A DNA stretch of 64,000 bases from Terfezia claveryi (lineage: Eukaryota > Ascomycota > Pezizomycetes > Pezizales > Pezizaceae), in contig WHUX01000032.1 in assembly GCA_015179025.1 (NCBI GenBank), positions 310,001-374,000 of the forward strand. Reading direction: 5' to 3'. Made by a program: the position numbers and the translations under genes. This document shows positions 56,284-64,000 of the stretch, one piece after another; positions within the stretch are counted from its first letter, which is position 1, and each line of letters opens with the position of its first letter. The notes below the pieces were generated by a model. The model was given only the letters and a program-made list of their open reading frames with translations, was not told the DNA's origin and searched no databases.

Positions 56284-57374
56284 TGTGAAGATATCCAGCA
56301 TGCGACGGGGTAATGCAACACTCGGAGACTTGGTATATGTATCTTAGTGGATTTTCATGGGAATTGGGAAGAGGGGAACTGAAGCTCAAAGTCAATGCCA
56401 AGACCCGATATATGATATTTCCTAATATGGAGATATTATGAGGTGAGTAACTTAGTCTCGATCGGACCCTCTTGAAAATGGAACATGACGCAGTCTCAAG
56501 GCATTATGTTCTTGACAAGACTTGCCGCAGGATTTATGCCTTGGACCATGATGAATAACAGAGGTAAGCATGGATATTTGTAGGAGTTTCAGGGCAATCA
56601 TCTCTGGGAAAGGTCAATCAAACGAAGTCACAATGGAGTAATCAGTAGCTCTGATAATTCTCCATTACGGGTATCGGTTTGAGCTATTGGGTGTAGGGTC
56701 TGGGCTTCCGCTGGTAAATAGTGAACAACCAGTGCTCCTGGCTGTGGGACAGTTAATCGGTGCCAAAGTAATATTGCGGAATAGTTCTCTCATAAGTAAA
56801 TTAGGGCTTTTGGATATCATAGAATGCTTTGGAATTAATACAATACAATCAAGAAGCCAACAAGATTTGGATCAGCATTATCACATTGAGCAAGCTACCA
56901 CTACCAAATGACCGGAAACAGTAAAGCTGGTCACTTAGTACGGCCAGAGACAAATTGGGAATGGTTATAGTAGAGATTCTGATAGCAAGATATTGGCTAG
57001 CTTGTCTATAGTTACAAATTAATCCCAAATATATGTTAGGATATATAATAATCAATTTGGGGGAAAGGGGGGGGGGGCGCCATGGGATAAATATTTGAGG
57101 GTTTATCACTTAGTACGTCACCTGATCTGTCATCCATGTGGTGGTCCCATTACTTCCCTTCCAGTGGTTATAATCCTTCATAATCACCCCTCACCTCTTC
57201 AGGGACCTCTCGGAGGTCTTTGGTTCGTGCTTTTTCGATTCCGTCCACCCTGGGCTCTCGTTAGTCTGGTTCGCACATCTCTCGTAAAGGCCAAACTCGT
57301 CCGAAATGCCATCTGACCTACAACCCTGTGGTGATCCGCATCCCGGTGATGAATGATAATTGCTTTACTGGAAC
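56284..57374. other. Spacer between repeat copies A and B
   Basis: No gene. Contains a copy of the second short motif (56452-56471), a G run near 57068 and a motif copy at 57262-57278 (TAGTCTGGTTCGCACAT) flanked by a 7-bp CTCTCGT repeat. Confidence 0.5.
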
Positions 57375-59115
57375 GTAAAGGTAGACCTATCCAGGGATTT
57401 CCGGAGATTAGCTAAGATCATCACCGCATAGACTGTTTCATCCTCAGGTGGATCTGTACCTTTGCAAGTGAGGCTTAAGGGATGTAAAAGGAGACACCCC
57501 AAATAGAATACAACTAGATTTTTCTATTCCCTACTAAAACACGTGACTTGAACATACATAATTCACACTATAGCCCCTGGTCTTATTGTAGTTACCACCG
57601 TAGGTAGCGGAATGGGTTGCGTATAGCGAGCCATCTGGATGCGAAACAAGGATGTAATTGTTTCCCAGATGTCATTTAAGAGACTTTGCAACTCACTTGC
57701 CCCGTTTTCTTCGTCTGAGCCAGTCGTTGGATTGACCCAAGTCGAATCTCCCATTCCAGAAGACTTTTTTTTTAGAAAAAATCCAAAAAAAAATCTCATA
57801 CTCCTATTCGATCTCAGGAGGGGGACCACGAGGGGCCACCCGGAAACCCAGGTGGATCAAGTTAATCTGCCAGGTCCATCGCTAGAAATAATAAACTCGA
57901 TTCCAGAAGACTATCTGAGGGGTGATCCATAACTTTAAGACCTAAACGAACAATATGTGAGTATTTGCGTGGTGAAGCTCAATAACATTATCACTGCATC
58001 TCTGGGATTAAGCATGCGGGAAAGAGTACCTTTTTCAAGACGTTTCCTGTATCTCCTCAAGATTCAGCTACTATAAGCAAGTGAGTCTCTCCTGCCCTGA
58101 ACCGATGCGCAACGGCTTGAGCAGTGCAACTAAAAATGGAGTTTGCTTAATTTATCCTCGACACTGCCTAGATAGGGGTCCGTGGCCATTCTGTTGAATT
58201 TAGATGCTCGTAAAGTTGATTCAAGATGTCTATATTATGAGGCAACGGAGGCCATTGTCGGGATTGCATCATTCTCAAGATCAGGGATTATGATCTATAC
58301 ATTCGGGGAAGAAGCCACTGTTGCATATGCCGAGCGACAACCTCACCCCCCAATCTCACACACTGGCAGTAGGAAAGATCTCAGGATTGGATTATTTCAG
58401 AACAAGCCGCGGGCGGTCTGGAGAGAAAGGGGAAGAGTGCAAGAAGAGACTGCCTTTGAGAGGAGGCGTCGTGTCAACCAGACTTATTTATAGAGTTGGG
58501 AAGAGGCTACTTGGTTTGCGGTTACCTGAATGTGTGAAGAACAAACATACTATTTGACTTCTATATAGTATGGCTGGCACCCTCGAGCGGAGACTATGCA
58601 CTGGTACACATCAACAATCAATCACCAAAGTCATGTTCTCACCATTGAAGTTCTCTTAGACCCTTCACTTTCAGCAAGTAAAAGTGAAGGGAGCCTGCAC
58701 ACCAACGTCAAGGTGGAACTTCATCGTGCAGGTCCCACCTCGCACGCACCCTCCCTTCAAGCCCGGGGGCCTACTACGGACCTACAAGGGCTACGTCCCT
58801 ACCTACGGCCAGGGGCTTGAAGGGAGGTCGGGTCATCAGTGGTAGGACAGGTGAGGCCCCCTGTCCGAAGCGGTGAGGAGAGAAGAGAAGAGGGGGGAAG
58901 AAGGGTTTATATAGGATTTTGGAGCCTGCGCCAAGTATTTCCTGCATTTCTGAAGAGCGGGCTTGGCAGAGAATTGTACAGAGGGATATCAGGAGACCTA
59001 TCTGTTAGGAGTGGGCTTGGCAGAGAATTGTACAAAGGGTTATCAGGAGACCTATCTTTGGGAGCGGGCATGAGGGTTACTGTATCAGGAGGCACGAGAC
59101 GACCTATCTGTGGCT
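57375..59115 (+). repeat. Dispersed repeat, copy B (~1.7 kb)
   Basis: Direct-orientation homologue of copy A. It has its own ~65-bp tandem duplication near 58965-59065 (GGGCTTGGCAGAGAATTGTA.. twice), which copy A has once. It carries the same hairpins near 58660-58690 and 58750-58826. The ORFs within it are not conserved between copies. Confidence 0.75.
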
Positions 59116-62100
59116 GAGTACATATCAGGCTCCCGATACCAGGCTAGACACCAAGTAAACATACGAAAGTCTTCCGGGCAAGTGGGACTTGCATGGAATT
59201 CGTCATCGAGATGTTCGTCTTGTCGGACCATCTAATAGGAGGAGGTTGTGCTATTGGCATTGAAGGGCACCACCAGAACTGTGTAGCTTATGTTACCCTT
59301 CCACAGTCAGTTATATCATCAACTCGTTTCACTCTATTGTTTTGCAGTATACCTAAGTTAAATCCTAGAGGTAGATTAGGAGTGGTGTGAGAAGGTGTGG
59401 GAGGCCCTACAGTGAGAGGATAAGAACGTGGTTTTTACGGGGCTTTGGGTTCCTCTACAGATACATATTCCTCCCTATATGTAGGTTTTTTATTTCGTTT
59501 TGGGGTGAGACGGCAGGGCCCGGCTTTGGGTTGGAAGATCTACCAGGCTCGCCCCAGGGATGCGGTCTCTGGTCTAGGTTACAATAACCTGAATATTAGT
59601 CTGGCTTGTGAAAAGGAAAGTTAAAGCCTACATAATTACACCTCACTAGAATATTCTCTACGCCTTCCCAACGACCTTCCCTTTCTTATCCACAAGGTAA
59701 TATACCCTCTCTCTAGTCTGGTTGGCACAAGCCCCTCCTCACCCTCTCTCTTTTCGCCTCCCTGAAACCTTCACTCCACTAACTAGACCACCTTCGCCAC
59801 GGTAAACTCACCTCCACCCCCTCTTAATCTCAACCCCTCCACTTTCACAGGTTAACAAACTCTCCAGCACAACCTAGCAGTGTTACATTGGCATTGTATG
59901 TAATCTGGTTGGGCATTTGATATTTAACACAAAAATGCAAACATAAAGAGGTGGAAATCATTCGCTGGTAATGTGGTTGTTCGATGGAAGCCCTTCACAT
60001 ATCACGTTTGCCTTAGGGTTTGATGGCATAAGCAACAACTATCAGGTACCCATCAAAGGTAGCCTGGTTGGGATTTCTGACCAATTCTCACTGATAATCT
60101 TTTGTTTACCTTTACTTGAACTTCAAGGGGTCTGAAAGTTAACTAAAACCTGCAACCATTGGTAATTCAGAGTTTCAACCATTCGTAGCATCATTATCCG
60201 AACACATACAGATAAAGGAGAAGAGGATAAACGAAGACGAGAATCTGTTTAAAGCCATATACAAAGTAAGAGGTTTGGAGAAACGCATACTTATATCACA
60301 GCGGTAAAAGGTATCGAACTATTCTCCTAATCCACTACTAAGCTGGTGCTGGTATGGACAGTACATTGGAAGACATACTTATGCACACGAGGCACGAGGA
60401 TGGGAATTTGACTTAGGATAATCGCAAGACTGTATATAGATCCAGAGCTAGGTAATCGAACTATTTCACTTCCATGACCCAGAATTCATTGCTTACTTTA
60501 GGAATTTACATTAATCATATGAATTGACCACAGAGTGAGCGCTCAACGCGTATCCACGTGCAACAAGACGCCTGCCAGAGTACGTTGGCCCTTTGTTGTC
60601 ATGGAAATGGGGAAACATGCACATACGGAAATACCATTATTGTGCAGGGGCAAGAGTTGTCGTAGTCTGGTTGGGACTGGGTTGGACGTGCAAGGCATGA
60701 ATTCCCAGCCTTGGTGGAGCATACCACACACCACCTGTTGGGGGTACAATCAGAAAATATTGGAGGGAGAATTGAATCCCTTTGCTCTTCAGCTACAGCT
60801 AACCCCCCCCCCCCCCCCCTTCAAAATTGTAATTGTTCAGGCCCTTGAAGACAATTCCTGGACTGCAGGGTGGATCTCACCGGTTCCTCCCCACATGCCG
60901 GTGGCCACCTACACCAAGGTTCCAACAAAATGAGAGAGTTGGAGGCGATTGAAAGTGTATTGTTTGAATGGCTATCATAATATCGATAAAGCTATCGATA
61001 ACATGCATGAATTGGATACCTTGTTTTCATGAGATCCCCGTGGGTAGCTATTCTCCTTGCAACCAATTCAACCCCCCAGTCGACATCTGAAAATTGCCTG
61101 TGAACATGTGGAATCTTACTCCGGCTAAATAAACAACACACATCGCCGACTGGTTAAATTTAGCGGTTCGACTTGGATTACCATTTTCGGTCAGTATTGT
61201 TATCTCCAACCAAGCAACGCTGATCACTACACATGTACATGTGACCAAATCAGCTATGATCAGCTACCAAAAAACAACTGCAACCGAGTGTCAAGGATCC
61301 AACTTCTGAAGGGGGTGCCGTTCTAGAAGGTTGCTGGAAGGCTTCCAGAAGCCTTTCCGTCTCACCCTGGTTGCTGACGGCGTCGTCTGGACAAGGATAT
61401 TTGGACGGCCCCGGCTCGGCATTACATGTAAGGTGGTACAATCTTACGGGCTCAACATCTTCAGTGAATGCCTTAGCCACGTCCAGAAAGGTGCCGTACG
61501 TATACGCACGAGAGTTCAATTGCACCGCGCACTGGTAGAGGGGTAGCTGTGAGCTAAAGCTTCACAAGGAAGCTGCCAGGTGCAGGGTTCATGTGTGAAT
61601 CCTGGATAAGGCCCCACCTGAAGCCCCCTTGGGACATCGTTATACATTTTGCCCTCCGGCTACGATGTCGAAAGAACATTTTTAATTGTTTCCTTTCATT
61701 CTGGGGCGTTATTATGGCAACCCAGGGACCAGTTGTGGAGGCGGAGTGTGCAGGCAGAACCAACGCCTACCTACCTCTTCCCAGGGCGGCCAAGAGGGTT
61801 CAATTCGTTGGATAAAGTGTTGTTGCAAAAGTCGTGCGAATTCAACTCACTCCCTTTCACATGCGAGATAGCAAACACTGACTTGTCCCAGCATTTGCAT
61901 TGGCGCCGGTACACAAGCAGCCCTGTAGGAACCGGGATCTCAATCTGATGCCGCGTTCTAGAAGGCTGCGGTGTAATGCATGATCCAGGATCTGGAACTG
62001 GCAGCATGCACCACATGCACCCTGTAGTACGTCTGTTGTACGCCAACTGCACTGCAATGCCAAAGTATGTTCCAAAGATAACGTTTTGGTGTCAGTCAAT

Positions 62101-64000
62101 TGGATAAAATGAATTCGGCTATTGGCGGATCCAATTGATTAAGTTATCGAATTACCATTACAGACCCAATTCGTTAGTCTGGCAGGAGACTGGTGCCGGC
62201 CAAACTACCAGGATTTGGTTTATCAAGGAATTATTGATTGATTCGGAGGTACCCGACGCAAAGAGGTCGCGATCCTATATTATTCGGTAGAGTTGGTAAC
62301 CGATCAGTTTATCTCGCATGTCCCCAGGAAGCGTTGGCTAAGTTAAATCAGGCGTGGGGAATGCATGTTATAATGACGCAGGCAGGGTAGCTTTCGCCGA
62401 CTGCGCTATGGAAAATGCCAACAGGGGTTGCAAGCAATCAACATCACCAGAGATACGGAATCGATGTTAGCAAGGCTACAGACAAGTTTGTAAGAGAGGA
62501 AGAATAGGATTACATCCCACAAGCGAAAATGCTCATAACTAGGAACCTCTCACAAAGCTGACCAAAATCTTGGGGTGCGAGAATAGAAAGTTATTGTCGG
62601 AACTCCATTACTAGGCAGTAAATGCAATCAGCAGTCATGGCAATTTCCAGATTTCGAGTTCGTCTTGATTATGGAACATATGTACCAGTATGTTTCTTTC
62701 AAAGACCGTGGGCTATTCTTAAGTTTCATTCACGCCAGCTTACCCTCAAGTAACAAAGCCCACATCCCATATTTTGTCAGCAGAACATCGGCGTTTGGAA
62801 TGCAAATTATGGCCCTGCCCCTGCTGGCCTTTCCCCTCAGCACAAGGAGCTATACGCCGCCCTCTGACTTTGTAAACGTGCGAACCTGAGAGGGTATTGC
62901 GGGTTGCGAAGCCAAGGTCGGCAACTTCATGCGTATCATGGGTTCCGCAGGCATGACAGATTCCTGAGAGATTGTGGATGGTGACATTCCCTAACTATTG
63001 CTTTACCTAATACTTAATTGTGAGAAAGAGATCCGGCATTATCCAAGTAAGGGTCCATACCAATCAGACACATTTCCCCTGTTTTCCGGTTTAACGAACC
63101 CAAACAAGACGAACATAGCCCAAATACGATACAGGTGACTTTGCACTAGCACCCAAGCAAATCCTGCGTGCTCATTCTTCAGGCTTCAGGTGAGATACAG
63201 TTAGCACATACTGAACACAAAGACCAAGATATAATTAGAATCCTAAATATCAATGCATTTTTCGTACGGAATCCTTGTTCATGGATAAACAGCTTACTGA
63301 CTTGGTATACGGTAGGACGGGGCAGCACGACCCGATTTCCTCCGCAGCACTCCGCAGCAGTGGGAGCTCTCTTGGATGTACAGCATCCCAAGGCACCCTG
63401 TTTGGACTTTTTTAGCAAGAAGGCTTTGAACCGGTGAGAAAACTGTTCACAGGGCGAGCATACGTGCTATGTTGGCAATTCCCCGACGATCTCTATACAG
63501 CACGATCCGGGTGCTGCTCCTCCGTATCTGCGCCGCTTTTCCTGACTGAGGCACTCTAAAGTTGCCTAGAATTCTAGACAACGAAACACAACCGGATTGG
63601 TGAAGTAACTCCATTACAGTGTACTCCTGTTCACGCACTGTTTTCTACTGCTTGCGTTATTTTTATCAACTTGCTTCACACGGGGTGGGAGGATACCTCA
63701 GAGAAATGTCACTTTTATTCGCTGAAAGGTCAGCACCGACCGAGTGGAACTCGGTTAGAATCCCAGCTGTCGATCTCCCAGTTGATATGTGTGGCCTAGT
63801 TGCCCCGTACGAAATAGGACAGTCCAAAAACGACAAATGCTACATAAGTAGTTGATTCTTTCGCTTTCCAGTGTTGACGCTCGGCATCTCAACGCAATAT
63901 CGCCGGGCAGTTACCTTTCAGGTGGCATTTGGAGTGAGTATTGACTCACATTTGGTGGTGATATTGAACAAGGGTGGATGGACTATGCACTCACAGACGA
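59116..64000. other. Gene-poor region, no gene recognised
   Basis: No convincing gene. Holds one well-flanked ultra-short insertion (59714) and unflanked or weakly flanked motif copies near 59595, 59905, 60060, 60664 and 62173. A 17-base C run lies near 60806. Several short Cys-containing ORFs on the minus strand at 61250-62100 lack start, signal or splicing support. Confidence 0.5.
59704..59750 (+). repeat. 27-bp ultra-short insertion with 9-10 bp flanking repeat
   Basis: The insert at 59714-59740 starts TAGTCTGGTTGGCACAAGCC and is flanked by ACCCTCTCTC at 59704-59713 and 59741-59750. The flank is low complexity, so this case is a little weaker than the others. Confidence 0.75.

Noticed and set aside
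61250..62100. Several Cys-containing minus-strand ORFs, considered as small secreted proteins
   Set aside because: No signal peptide, no consistent splice chain and no homology I recognise.
63721..63775. Possible tRNA because of GGTTAGAATCCCAGC
   Set aside because: No acceptor or D-arm pairing could be built around it.

Overview
The window looks like genomic DNA of a filamentous ascomycete. Genes are sparse (twelve reasonably supported host loci in 64 kb) and carry short spliceosomal introns, mostly 47-93 nt, with GT..AG ends and CTNAC/TTAAC-like branch sites. The gene content is fungal: a mitochondrial Pam17, a CFEM membrane protein, a DHA1-type MFS transporter and an FMO with a fungal C-terminal extension. 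A Pezizomycetes-like genome, repeat rich and gene poor, is my guess and is not proven by the sequence.

Layout. 1-2.5 kb: no gene seen. 2.5-6.8 kb: a large disordered membrane-anchored protein. 6.8-11.6 kb: gene-free, with an inverted-repeat pair near 7.8 and 8.7 kb. 11.6-14.4 kb: flavin monooxygenase fused to a C-terminal domain. 16.4-17.6 kb: Q/N-rich protein. 18.6-19.5 kb: CFEM receptor-like protein. 19.5-24 kb: transposon graveyard with two pogo/Fot1-type elements, a 1.3-kb foldback element, a 144-bp TA-flanked MITE and nested ultra-short insertions. 24.2-25.8 kb: carboxylesterase. 27.0-28.9 kb: multi-exon basic protein. 29.15-29.8 kb: third pogo-type element. 30.4-38.2 kb: complete Ty3/gypsy retrotransposon with two identical 153-bp LTRs and a broken coding region, 255 bp upstream of an MFS transporter (38.4-40.5 kb). 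41.4-43.6 kb (minus): AT-hook/chromodomain protein. 44.2-45.0 kb: PAM17, divergent from it. 47.0-48.5 kb (minus) and 49.9-51.8 kb (plus): a V8/trypsin-like serine protease and an ankyrin/vWA protein, divergently arranged. 52-64 kb: gene poor, with a foldback hairpin and two direct copies of a 1.6-1.7 kb repeat.

The most unusual signal is a family of ultra-short insertions (10-34 bp) related to TAGTCTGGTTGGCACAA. About thirty copies or relatives are scattered through non-coding DNA. At least ten are flanked by direct repeats of 8-9 matching bases out of 9, and one has an empty-site counterpart within the window. The TAGTCTGG end is constant and the other end is variable, as expected for extremely 5'-truncated retroposon insertions or for solo ends of a 9-bp-TSD transposon.

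Four otherwise well-conserved host genes contain single-base frame breaks, most of them in homopolymers. This suggests either uncorrected assembly indels or recent gene decay, and it matters for anyone using the gene models.
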